A DNA stretch of 64,000 nucleotides from Hydrogenophaga crassostreae (GTDB lineage: Bacteria; Pseudomonadota; Gammaproteobacteria; Burkholderiales; Burkholderiaceae_C), in contig NZ_CP017476.1 of assembly GCF_001761385.1 (NCBI RefSeq), positions 4,825,501 to 4,889,500 on the forward strand. Direction: 5' to 3'. Each line of letters opens with the position of its first letter. Position 1 is the first letter of the stretch. The position numbers were made by a program, and so were the translations under genes. Shown in pieces: positions 44,331 through 51,895 of this stretch. Below the pieces are notes generated by a model. The model saw only the letters and a list, made by a program, of their open reading frames with translations. It was not told the origin of the DNA and made no database searches.

Positions 44331-45329
44331 TTACCCGGCCACGACCCGAACCATCTCCAGGCACTTGTTCGAGTAGCCCCACTCGTTGTCGTACCAGGCG
44401 ATCACTTTGACAAACGTGCCGTCCAGTGCGATGCCGGCATCGGCGTCGAACACGCTGGTGCAGGTCTCGCCGCGGAAGTCGGTGGCCACAACCTTGTCTG
44501 TGGTGTAACCCAGCACGCCCTTGAGCGCGCCTTCGCTCTGCGCCTTCATTTCAGCGCAAATCTCGGCGTAGCTGGCTTCTTTGTTCAGCTCGACCACGAG
44601 GTCGACCACGGAGACGTCAGACGTTGGCACGCGGAAAGACATACCGGTGAGCTTCTTGTTCAACTCAGGAATCACCACGCCCACGGCCTTGGCAGCGCCG
44701 GTGCTGGAAGGGATGATGTTTTCCAGGATGCCGCGGCCGCCGCGCCAGTCTTTGTTGCTCGGGCCATCCACGGTCTTTTGCGTGGCGGTGGCTGCGTGCA
44801 CCGTGGTCATCAAACCGCGCTTGATGCCCCACTTGTCGTTGAGCACCTTGGCCACGGGGGCCAGGCAGTTGGTGGTGCAGCTGGCGTTGGAGATGATGGC
44901 CTGACCTGCGTAGGTGGCGTGGTTCACGCCAAACACGAACATGGGGGTGTCGTCTTTGGATGGCGCGCTCTGGATGACCTTTTTGGCACCGGCATCCAGG
45001 TGTTTCTGGCAGGTTTCTTTGGTGAGGAACAAGCCGGTCGATTCGATGACGATGTCGGCGCCGACTTCGTTCCACTTCAGGTTGGCCGGATCGCGCTCTT
45101 GCGTCAGGCGGATGGTCTTGCCGTTGACGACGATGTTGCCGCCTTCGACCTTCACATCGCCTTTGAAGCGCCCGTGCACCGAGTCGTACTGGAGCATGTA
45201 GGCCAGGTAGTCGGGCTCGAGCAGGTCGTTGATGGCGACGACTTCGATATCAGAGAAGTTCTGAATCGCGCTGCGCAACACGTTGCGCCCGATGCGGCCG
45301 AAGCCGTTGATACCGATCTTGATGGTCAT
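44331..45329 (-). CDS. gap: Glyceraldehyde-3-phosphate dehydrogenase, type I
   Basis: The 332-residue product has the NAD-binding start MTIKIGINGFGRIGRNVLRSA and the catalytic segment SNASCTTNCLAP with nucleophile Cys151. It also has VHAATATQKTVDGPS, RVPTSDVSVVDLVVEL and WYDNEWGYSNKCLEM. It oxidises glyceraldehyde-3-phosphate in glycolysis or runs in reverse in the Calvin cycle and gluconeogenesis. It follows tkt on the same strand with 150 bp between, so co-transcription is possible; a strong terminator follows. Confidence 0.98.
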   Translation of the reverse strand: MTIKIGINGFGRIGRNVLRSAIQNFSDIEVVAINDLLEPDYLAYMLQYDSVHGRFKGDVKVEGGNIVVNGKTIRLTQERDPANLKWNEVGADIVIESTGLFLTKETCQKHLDAGAKKVIQSAPSKDDTPMFVFGVNHATYAGQAIISNASCTTNCLAPVAKVLNDKWGIKRGLMTTVHAATATQKTVDGPSNKDWRGGRGILENIIPSSTGAAKAVGVVIPELNKKLTGMSFRVPTSDVSVVDLVVELNKEASYAEICAEMKAQSEGALKGVLGYTTDKVVATDFRGETCTSVFDADAGIALDGTFVKVIAWYDNEWGYSNKCLEMVRVVAG

Positions 45330-45410
45330 GTCCAGTACTCCTTCAGTTGGAAAAGTTGCTAATCAGGGGAAAAAAATAGATGCAAGCGCTCGCCCCACCG
45401 AGGGCACCGC

Positions 45411-45478
45411 CAGGCCGGCTTTGCCGGATGGCCAGTGCCGCCCCCTTGAGGGGGTCGCGCGGAGCGCGGCAGGGGTGG
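45411..45478 (-). repeat. Dispersed three-hairpin repeat, copy behind tkt
   Basis: In the minus orientation it starts two bases after the tkt stop (CCCACCCCTGCCGCGCTCCGCGCGAC, CCCCCTCAAGGGGGCGGC, GGCCATCCGGCAAAGCCGGCC). Confidence 0.7.
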
Positions 45479-45479
45479 G

Positions 45480-47546
45480 TCATTTCGCCAGCACGGTGCG
45501 CACCGTGTCGGCCACGTTGGAAGGCGTGAACCCAAAGTGCTCGAACAGCACTGGCGCAGGTGCCGACTCGCCGTAGGTGTCGAGCCCGACGACAGCGGCC
45601 ACACCGTATTTCCACCAGCCATCGGTGGAACCCATTTCCACCGCCACGCGGGGCAGGCCCTTGGGCAAGACGCTGGCTTTGTATTCGGCGTCCTGGCGGT
45701 CAAAGGTCGTGGTGCTGGGCATGGAGACCACGCGCACGGCGATCTTGTGCTCCTTGGCCAGCAGCTCTTGCGTCTTCAAGGCCAGCTGCACTTCGGAACC
45801 GGTGGCGATGATGATGGCTTGCGCCTTTTTCTTCATGCCCACATCGGCCGGCTCGGACAACACATAGGCACCGCGGCTGATGTCGCCGAGTTCGTCCTTG
45901 GGTGCGTAAGGCAGGCCCTGGCGGCTCAGCAGCAGCGCGGTGGGGCGCGTGGCGTTTTGCAGGGCCACGGCCCAGGCCACGGCGGTTTCTGCCGTGTCGC
46001 CCGGACGCCAGACGTCCAGGTTGGGGATCAGGCGCAGGCTGGCGGCGTGTTCCACCGACTGGTGGGTGGGGCCGTCTTCGCCCAGGCCGATGGAGTCGTG
46101 CGTGAACACATGGATCACGCGCTGCTTCATCAGTGCGGCCATGCGGATGGCATTGCGGCTGTAGTCGCTGAACGTGAGGAAGGTGCCGCCGTAAGGGATG
46201 AAACCACCGTGCAGGGCCACGCCGTTCATGATCGCGGCCATGCCAAATTCACGCACACCGTAGTTGATGTGGCGGCCACCCTGACCAGCCTCGTTCTTCA
46301 CCACGTTGCCCGCCAGATCAAAACGCAGGTTGGGGGTGGACTTGGTGTTGGTGAGGTTGGAGCCGGTCAGGTCGGCCGAGCCACCGAGCAGCTCGGGCAC
46401 GGCGGCGGTGAACGCTTCCAATGCGATCTGGCTGGCCTTGCGGCTTGCCACGGTCTCGGCCTTGGTGTGGGCCGCGACCACGGTGTCAAAGGCGAGCTGG
46501 TTGAAACCCTTGGGCAGGTCGCCCTTCATGCGGCGCACGAATTCTTTGGCTTCGGCAGGGAAGGCGGCCTTGTAGGCGGCGAACCGGGCGTTCCAATCGG
46601 CTTCCATGGCCTTGCCGGCGGCTTTCGCGTCCCAGGCGGCGTAGACGTCTTTGGGTATCTTGAACGGCTCGTGGTTCCAGCCCAGCGCTTCGCGGGTCAG
46701 CTTGATTTCTTCGGCACCCAGTGGCTCGCCGTGGGCCTTGGCGGTGTTGGCGCGGTTCGGGCTGCCTTTGCCAATGGCGGTTTTGCAGCAGATCAGCGTG
46801 GGCTTGTCGGCGCTGTTTTTCGCGTCGGCGATGGCTTTGGCCACGGCGTCTGCGTCGTGTCCGTCCACGGCACGGATCACGTTCCAGCCGCAGGCTTCAA
46901 AGCGCCTGGGGGTGTCGTCGATGAACCAGGGTGCGACCTGGCCGTCGATGGAGATGCCGTTGTCGTCGTACAGGGCGACCAGCTTGTTGAGCTTCCAGGC
47001 GCCGGCCAGGGCGACGGCCTCGTGGCTGATGCCTTCCATCAGGCAACCGTCGCCCATGAACACGAAGGTGTGGTGGTCAACGATGGCATGGCCTTCGCGG
47101 TTGAATTCCGAAGCCAGCAGCTTTTCGGCCAATGCCATGCCCACGGCATTGGTGAGGCCCTGGCCCAACGGGCCAGTCGTGGTTTCCACGCCGGGCGTGT
47201 GACCCACTTCAGGGTGGCCGGCGGTTTTGCTGCCGAGCTGGCGGAAATTCTTCAATTCCTGAATCGGCAGCTTGTAGCCGGTCAGGTGCAGCAACGCGTA
47301 AATCAGCATCGAGCCGTGGCCGTTGGACAGCACAAAACGGTCGCGGTTGGCCCAGGCGGGGTTGGTGGGGTTGTGGCGCAGATGGCGGCCCCAGAGGGCC
47401 ACGGCCATGTCGGCCATGCCCATGGGCGCGCCAGGGTGACCCGAGTTGGCGGCTTGGACCGCGTCCATGGCCAGCGCGCGGATGGCGTTGGCCTGCGTTT
47501 GGGCGGATACGGTAGGGGTCTGGGGGGTGCTGATTGCGTCGGACAT
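45480..47546 (-). CDS. tkt: Transketolase
   Basis: From the ATG at 47546 the product is 688 residues, the usual size. Thiamine-diphosphate binding is seen in GHPGAPMGMADM, LSNGHGSMLIYALLHL, GPLGQGLTNAVGMA and MGDGCLMEGISHEA. The pyrimidine-binding half has INYGVREFGMAAIMNG, FLTFSDY and HDSIGLGEDGPTHQ. It moves two-carbon units in the pentose phosphate and Calvin pathways. The frame is open about 300 bp upstream across the divergent nucleotidyltransferase start, but that region is not conserved. It lies upstream of gap on the same strand. Confidence 0.97.
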   Translation of the reverse strand: MSDAISTPQTPTVSAQTQANAIRALAMDAVQAANSGHPGAPMGMADMAVALWGRHLRHNPTNPAWANRDRFVLSNGHGSMLIYALLHLTGYKLPIQELKNFRQLGSKTAGHPEVGHTPGVETTTGPLGQGLTNAVGMALAEKLLASEFNREGHAIVDHHTFVFMGDGCLMEGISHEAVALAGAWKLNKLVALYDDNGISIDGQVAPWFIDDTPRRFEACGWNVIRAVDGHDADAVAKAIADAKNSADKPTLICCKTAIGKGSPNRANTAKAHGEPLGAEEIKLTREALGWNHEPFKIPKDVYAAWDAKAAGKAMEADWNARFAAYKAAFPAEAKEFVRRMKGDLPKGFNQLAFDTVVAAHTKAETVASRKASQIALEAFTAAVPELLGGSADLTGSNLTNTKSTPNLRFDLAGNVVKNEAGQGGRHINYGVREFGMAAIMNGVALHGGFIPYGGTFLTFSDYSRNAIRMAALMKQRVIHVFTHDSIGLGEDGPTHQSVEHAASLRLIPNLDVWRPGDTAETAVAWAVALQNATRPTALLLSRQGLPYAPKDELGDISRGAYVLSEPADVGMKKKAQAIIIATGSEVQLALKTQELLAKEHKIAVRVVSMPSTTTFDRQDAEYKASVLPKGLPRVAVEMGSTDGWWKYGVAAVVGLDTYGESAPAPVLFEHFGFTPSNVADTVRTVLAK

Positions 47547-47661
47547 GGGCTCGCCGTTTGAAGGGGTGGGAAAGCGGCGCGCAGGCGCCAAACCTCCGAT
47601 TTTATCGGGCGCCTTGGCGGAGGGTCCGCAAACACCTTTCGCGCTCAGGAATAATGCATCC

Positions 47662-48408
47662 GTGAACACCGCTCCACCACGCTCTTCAGCCGCCATTCCC
47701 GCCATGATTCTGGCCGCTGGGCGAGGTTCGCGCATGCGCCCGCTGACGGACACCTGCCCCAAACCGCTGCTGGACGTACACGGACTTCCGCTGATGCAAT
47801 GGCCCATGCAGTCGCTGTACGACAGCGGCTTCAAACAACTGGTGATCAACACCGCCTGGCTGGGCGAACAGATCGAAGAACGGTTCAGCGGCTGGACCGC
47901 CTCTCACCCAGGCGCACAGCTGAATTTTTCACACGAGGGCCTGGATTTTGGTGCGGCGCTGGAAACGGCGGGTGGCATTTCCCGAGCACTGCCTTTGCTT
48001 GGCGACGTGTTCTGGGTGCTGGCGGGCGATGTGTATGCGCCCGAATTTGCGTTTGACCCTGCCGAGGTGGCCCGCTTCATCGCCAGCGACCACCTGGCCC
48101 ATCTCTGGCTGGTGCCCAATCCGGCGCACAACCCAGGCGGTGATTTTGGACTCGGCCCCGACGGTCTGCTCATCAACGACGCCGCTGCGCGGCTCACATT
48201 CAGCACCATCGGCTTGTACCGGCGCGCCCTCTTCCGTCAGCCGTGGTCAGAGATCCCCGTCGGCAATCCCGGCGGCATGGCAGCCCCACTCGCACCACTG
48301 CTCCGTTCAGCAATCGCAGGCAGACGCGTCAGTGCCAGTTTGTATGGCGGCGCATGGACAGACGTTGGGACGCCAGCGCGCCTGGCAGAACTGAACGCAA
48401 CTGATTGA
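47662..48408 (+). CDS. Nucleotidyltransferase, MurU-like sugar-1-phosphate uridylyltransferase
   Basis: About 248 residues from the GTG at 47662 (an ATG at 47704 would cut just before the nucleotide loop). The NTP-transferase signature AMILAAGRGSRMRPLTDTCPKPLLDVHG opens the protein, the metal-binding Asp is in VLAGDVYAPEF, and GGAWTDVGTPARL closes it. In Pseudomonas, MurU activates MurNAc-1-phosphate in peptidoglycan recycling. The matching AmgK kinase gene is usually adjacent but is not in this window, so the substrate is uncertain. Confidence 0.82.
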   Translation: MNTAPPRSSAAIPAMILAAGRGSRMRPLTDTCPKPLLDVHGLPLMQWPMQSLYDSGFKQLVINTAWLGEQIEERFSGWTASHPGAQLNFSHEGLDFGAALETAGGISRALPLLGDVFWVLAGDVYAPEFAFDPAEVARFIASDHLAHLWLVPNPAHNPGGDFGLGPDGLLINDAAARLTFSTIGLYRRALFRQPWSEIPVGNPGGMAAPLAPLLRSAIAGRRVSASLYGGAWTDVGTPARLAELNATD

Positions 48409-48428
48409 TCCCTTTTCGAACCGCACAC

Positions 48429-48454
48429 AAAAAAAGGACCCGAGGGTCCTTTTG
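48429..48454. terminator. Bidirectional terminator between the nucleotidyltransferase and peptide gene 1
   Basis: Stem GGACCC/GGGTCC extended by flanking A and T runs. It can end the plus-strand nucleotidyltransferase transcript and the minus-strand peptide 1 transcript. Confidence 0.82.
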
Positions 48455-48483
48455 CTTCGATCACAGTCGTTGTGACTGCAAGT

Positions 48484-48729
48484 TCAAGGCACGCTGTCGA
48501 TTGGTGGCGTCTCGATCACGATGACGGGTGGGCACACCGGCACTGGACTGCAACCCTTGCCAGAGCCTTTGCCGGATCGCTTGCCGGAGCCTTTGCTGCC
48601 GCACTTGCCAGAATTTTTACCAGAGCCTTTGCCAGAACCCTTGCCCCAGCTCTTGCTGCCGCAACGGCTGCGCTTGCGACCGCAACCACCGCTGACTTCC
48701 AGCATCTCTTCAACGTTCAATACACGCAT
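48484..48729 (-). CDS. Double-glycine leader peptide with Gly-Ser-Lys repeat core, copy 1 (putative bacteriocin/RiPP precursor)
   Basis: From the ATG at 48729 (GGAG six bases upstream) the product is 81 residues. Residues 1-15, MRVLNVEEMLEVSGG, have the pattern of double-glycine leaders cleaved by C39-type ABC transporters. The predicted 66-residue mature part starts CGRKRSRCGSKSWGKG, continues as SGKG/SGKN repeats (about residues 30-59) and ends in Cys/Pro-rich hydrophobic sequence (GCSPVPVCPPVIVIETPP). It is strongly cationic and has five Cys. No transporter or modifying enzyme is adjacent. I know no matching characterised family, and a surface or structural role is also possible. Confidence 0.72.
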   Translation of the reverse strand: MRVLNVEEMLEVSGGCGRKRSRCGSKSWGKGSGKGSGKNSGKCGSKGSGKRSGKGSGKGCSPVPVCPPVIVIETPPIDSVP

Positions 48730-48746
48730 GGACTTCTCCAAAATCT

Positions 48747-48768
48747 GTGCGCCGGAACAAACCGGCAC
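48747..48768 (-). promoter_or_regulatory. 5'-leader hairpin of peptide gene 1
   Basis: GTGCGCCGG and CCGGCAC pair around AACAAA just upstream of the ribosome-binding site. An equivalent hairpin lies at the same place in peptide gene 2, so it may be a conserved control of translation or stability. Confidence 0.5.
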
Positions 48769-48972
48769 GGGTGAAGCGAACCCACCAAGTCCATCTAATA
48801 CAAATGGTTGCGTTCGCCGGGACCTGAAGTCTAATAACGTTGCATACCCGTCGGCCACTCATCCAATGCGCAATATGCACAGGATTTCACAGAAACGCCT
48901 GGAAAAGTGCGGCACAACACCTGGCAGAGCCGCGCCAGCCTGTTGAACAACATCCCGCTTCGCCGCACGCAT

Positions 48973-48997
48973 GAAAAAGGGCCCCGAGGGGCCCTTT
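48973..48997 (-). terminator. Terminator of peptide gene 2
   Basis: A perfect 10-bp stem AAAGGGCCCC/GGGGCCCTTT, followed on the minus strand by a T run, lies 20 bp after the peptide 2 stop. Each peptide gene thus has its own terminator. Confidence 0.85.
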
Positions 48998-49016
48998 AGG
49001 ATGGATCACACAAGAA

Positions 49017-49256
49017 TCACGGTACTTGCGGGAGATCGATTGGTGGGCAAACAGGTGGTGGTGGTGGGCACACTGGTGGCTTTGGCGCGCAGCCCTTGCC
49101 GGAGCCCTTGCCAGAGTTTTTGCCAGAGCCCTTACCGGAATTCTTACCGGAGTTTTTGCCAGAGCCCTTACCCCAGCTCTTGCTACCGCAGCGCCGGCGC
49201 GACCAGCCCCAACCGCCACTGACTTCTTCCAACTCGCTCAATTCCAATACACGCAT
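49017..49256 (-). CDS. Double-glycine leader peptide with Gly-Ser-Lys repeat core, copy 2 (putative bacteriocin/RiPP precursor)
   Basis: From the ATG at 49256 (AGGAG six bases upstream) the product is 79 residues. MRVLELSELEEVSGG is a near-ideal double-glycine leader (hydrophobic positions at 3, 4, 6 and 9, Glu at 8). The 64-residue core starts WGWSRRRCGSKSWGKG, has six SGKN/SGKG repeats (coded at 49092-49169) and ends GCAPKPPVCPPPPPVCPP. It has four Cys and no acidic residue until the last eight residues. It is clearly a paralogue of copy 1: leader, RCGSKSWGKGSGK and C-terminal CxP..VCPP are shared. It faces the NGHHR-protein gene divergently. Confidence 0.75.
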   Translation of the reverse strand: MRVLELSELEEVSGGWGWSRRRCGSKSWGKGSGKNSGKNSGKGSGKNSGKGSGKGCAPKPPVCPPPPPVCPPIDLPQVP

Positions 49257-49275
49257 GGCTATCTCCTGTGAGGCT

Positions 49276-49294
49276 CGCACCCCATACGGGTGCG
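49276..49294 (-). promoter_or_regulatory. 5'-leader hairpin of peptide gene 2
   Basis: CGCACCC and GGGTGCG pair around a 5-base loop about 20 bp before the start codon, matching the hairpin placement in peptide gene 1. Confidence 0.5.
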
Positions 49295-49364
49295 ATGAAA
49301 CTTAACAAACGATGTATTTGTGTGTCAAATTCATCATTGCCTTCGTATTTATGAAGGTGAAATC

Positions 49365-49392
49365 ATTATAAGTCGGTTACACGTTTTCACAA
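49365..49392 (-). promoter_or_regulatory. Candidate promoter of peptide gene 2
   Basis: On the minus strand a perfect TATAAT (49370 down to 49365) is preceded, 16 bp away, by TTGTGA. The surrounding 49300-49400 region is unusually AT-rich. A second possible -35 (TTGACA near 49322-49327) lies closer to the gene with a weak -10. Confidence 0.5.
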
Positions 49393-49482
49393 AACAGGGG
49401 GCGTTCCTCGTTCTCCCCATGCCGCCACAATCGGGGGCAGGCACAGCGTCAAGCCCCCGCACATTGCTCAACACACACCACC

Positions 49483-50433
49483 ATGCCCAAGAAAAATACC
49501 CCACCTGTCGCTCCGGCATTCGGCCCCCAAGCCGCCACTGCGGAGCGTTTTTTGCTGGGGCCCAGGCACCTGGAAGAATGGCTGGACGAGGTTGGCGCAC
49601 TCGGCCTGTCCGGACACCTGCCCGACCGAAGCGGTTTGACCGACCTGTGGCGTGTTGGCCAAAAAGAGTACGCACGGCTGGCGCTGAGCGAAGCGGGCGT
49701 GGCCGACAACGCGGCGATCCGCCCACTGCCCAAATCCATGGCCAGACACATCGCTCAACTGGTCGAACTGGAAGGCGTTCGGCGCACCTTTGACACCGTG
49801 CCCGTTGCGTTTGGCCTGGTGCCTCTCGACGCGCTCATCATTTCCCAATACAGCATGACCCAAGCCGTGGTCGACCGCATCGCTGAAGCCCACCCGGTGC
49901 CCATCAGCCCCAAACGCCTGGTCGAATTGTGTCTGCCACTGAAAGCCCCGGCCGCCAGTTTTCGGCTCGCCGGGCGCAGCGAAAAAGAATTCACCTTCGT
50001 CGCAGACGCCCACGACATGCGATTTCTCGACGCCCAGGTGATCGAGCCTGTCAACGTGCAGCAGGCGCCTGTGATGGGCCACCCTCAAGCGGTGATTGCG
50101 CTCAGCGTGGGGTTCAGTGCCAACCTGCTCAACACGGTGCGCTACAACGGTCGCATTGCCCTCAACAACGGCCACCACCGGGCGCTGGCGCTGCGCGCCA
50201 TGGGCATGACCCACGCACCCTGTTTGATCCAGCCCTGCGCTTCGATGGAAGACCTGCAACAAGCAGCCTCCAGTGAAATTCTCAACAACGCCGATCTGTA
50301 TTTCGATACGCCGCGCCCGCCGCTGCTGCGCGACTTCGACAACCCCTTGCTGGCCCACAGCTTTGCTGCGCCGCGCATGCGCCGCGTCGTGACCATCAAG
50401 CTTGATGTACAACGGCGCTTGCTGGCTTTGTAG
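49483..50433 (+). CDS. Protein of unknown function with ParB-like NGHHR motif
   Basis: The 316-residue product is probably cytoplasmic: no signal or membrane helix. The clearest feature is YNGRIALNNGHHRALALRAMGMTHAPCLI near residues 222-250, like the GxHR motif of ParB/sulfiredoxin-fold proteins (NGHHR then an Ala-rich helix, then a V/I-rich strand). The N-terminal two thirds show no family I recognise. It starts 226 bp from peptide gene 2 in the opposite direction. A functional link to the peptides is conceivable but unsupported. It overlaps neither neighbour and is followed 43 bp later by pepP. Confidence 0.7.
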   Translation: MPKKNTPPVAPAFGPQAATAERFLLGPRHLEEWLDEVGALGLSGHLPDRSGLTDLWRVGQKEYARLALSEAGVADNAAIRPLPKSMARHIAQLVELEGVRRTFDTVPVAFGLVPLDALIISQYSMTQAVVDRIAEAHPVPISPKRLVELCLPLKAPAASFRLAGRSEKEFTFVADAHDMRFLDAQVIEPVNVQQAPVMGHPQAVIALSVGFSANLLNTVRYNGRIALNNGHHRALALRAMGMTHAPCLIQPCASMEDLQQAASSEILNNADLYFDTPRPPLLRDFDNPLLAHSFAAPRMRRVVTIKLDVQRRLLAL

Positions 50434-50476
50434 ACCTTTTGACACCACTGCGGCCAGTCAACGCACAATCCCAGAC

Positions 50477-51874
50477 ATGGACAACAAGAACCCCCACTTC
50501 ATCTACGCCCAGCGCCGCGCGCGCCTCGCAGCCCAACTCGGCGCCGGCGGCATCGCCATCGTGCCCACTGCGCCCGGACAACAGCGCAACCGAGACAGCG
50601 ATTTCCTGTTTCGCCACGACAGCTACTTCTATTACCTGACCGGCTTCACCGAGCCCAACGCCTGGCTGGTGCTCACGGCCGAAGGCGAAAGCACGCTGTT
50701 TTGCAACCCCAAAGACGCCGAGCGCGAAGTCTGGGACGGGCTGCGCCTCGGCCCCGAAGCCGCGCCTGGCGCGCTGGGCGTGACCGCTGCACTCTCCAGC
50801 ACCGAGCTCGACACCCGCCTGCCCAAACTGCTGGAGAACCGCAGCGCGGTCTGGTACCCGTTTGCGACCCACCAAGGCTTGGCCGGACGGGTCAACGAAT
50901 GGCTGCAACCGGTGCGCGCGCGGGTGCGCTTCGGCGCCATGTGCCCGGAGCAGCAGCGCGACCTCTGCGGACCACTCGATGAGATGCGCCTGATCAAGGA
51001 CGAGCACGAACAAGACATCATGCGCCGCGCCGCGCAGATCAGTGCCAAGGCCCATATCCGGGCCATGCAGCGCAGTGCCAGCATGCTGCGCGCCGGGCAG
51101 GATGTGCGCGAGTACCACCTCGACGCAGAGCTGCTGCACGAATTCCGCCAACAAGGCTCGCAATACCCCGCCTACGGCAGCATCGTCGCCGCCGGCGCCA
51201 ACGCCTGCATCCTGCATTACCGCGCCGATGCCGCACCGATCCGAGATGGCGAACTGGTGTTGATCGACGCCGGCTGCGAGCTCGACGGTTACGCCAGCGA
51301 CATCACCCGCACCTTCCCCGCCAACGGCAAGTTCAGCGGCCCGCAGCGCACGCTGTACGACCTGGTCCTCGCTTCGCAAGAGGCCGCGGTGGCCGCGACC
51401 AAGGCCGGCGCCCGATTCAACGATCCGCACGACGCCACCGTCGCCGTGCTCGCGCAAGGCATGCTCGACATCGGCCTGCTCGACAAAAACAAGGTCGGCA
51501 ACGCGCAGGACGTGATCGCCAACCGCAGCTATTTCCCCTTCTACATGCACCGCACCGGCCACTGGCTGGGGATGGACGTGCACGACTGCGGCAGCTACAT
51601 CGAACCCAGCGAACTCGGTCAGGTGAAGGAGCGCAAAGATGCGTTGTCGGGCGAAACCATCAAGGACCGCCCGAGCCGCATTCTGAAAGCCGGGATGGTG
51701 CTCACCATTGAGCCCGGTCTGTATGTGCGTCCCACCGATGGCGTTCCAGAGCAATTCTGGAACATCGGCATCCGCATTGAAGACGACGCCATCGTGACCG
51801 AGACCGGCTGCGAACTCATCAGCCGCGGTGTACCGGTGACGGCCGATGAGATCGAAGCGTTGATGCGTGATTGA
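50477..51874 (+). CDS. pepP: Xaa-Pro aminopeptidase P
   Basis: From the ATG at 50477 the product is 465 residues. The N-terminal APP domain shows QRNRDSDFLFRHDSYFYYLTGF. The pita-bread metalloprotease domain has metal ligands in VLIDAGCELDGYASDITRTFP (two Asp), RTGHWLGMDVHD (His), IEPGLYV (Glu) and NIGIRIEDDAIV (Glu). It removes N-terminal residues before proline. A CACAAT seven bases before the ATG suggests a leaderless message, as at purB. The frame is open 75 bp upstream but overlaps the preceding gene. Confidence 0.95.
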   Translation: MDNKNPHFIYAQRRARLAAQLGAGGIAIVPTAPGQQRNRDSDFLFRHDSYFYYLTGFTEPNAWLVLTAEGESTLFCNPKDAEREVWDGLRLGPEAAPGALGVTAALSSTELDTRLPKLLENRSAVWYPFATHQGLAGRVNEWLQPVRARVRFGAMCPEQQRDLCGPLDEMRLIKDEHEQDIMRRAAQISAKAHIRAMQRSASMLRAGQDVREYHLDAELLHEFRQQGSQYPAYGSIVAAGANACILHYRADAAPIRDGELVLIDAGCELDGYASDITRTFPANGKFSGPQRTLYDLVLASQEAAVAATKAGARFNDPHDATVAVLAQGMLDIGLLDKNKVGNAQDVIANRSYFPFYMHRTGHWLGMDVHDCGSYIEPSELGQVKERKDALSGETIKDRPSRILKAGMVLTIEPGLYVRPTDGVPEQFWNIGIRIEDDAIVTETGCELISRGVPVTADEIEALMRD

Positions 51875-51895
51875 CGCGCTTGTTGAAGCCCTGGG

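Noticed and set aside
45537..47561. Plus-strand open frame of 674 codons
   Set aside because: Antisense of tkt, with shadow-type His/Gln/Gly-rich composition.
48553..49169. Short regularly spaced repeats as a CRISPR array
   Set aside because: The repeats are 12-base coding units for Gly-Ser-Lys without spacers, in frame with a ribosome-binding site and leader.
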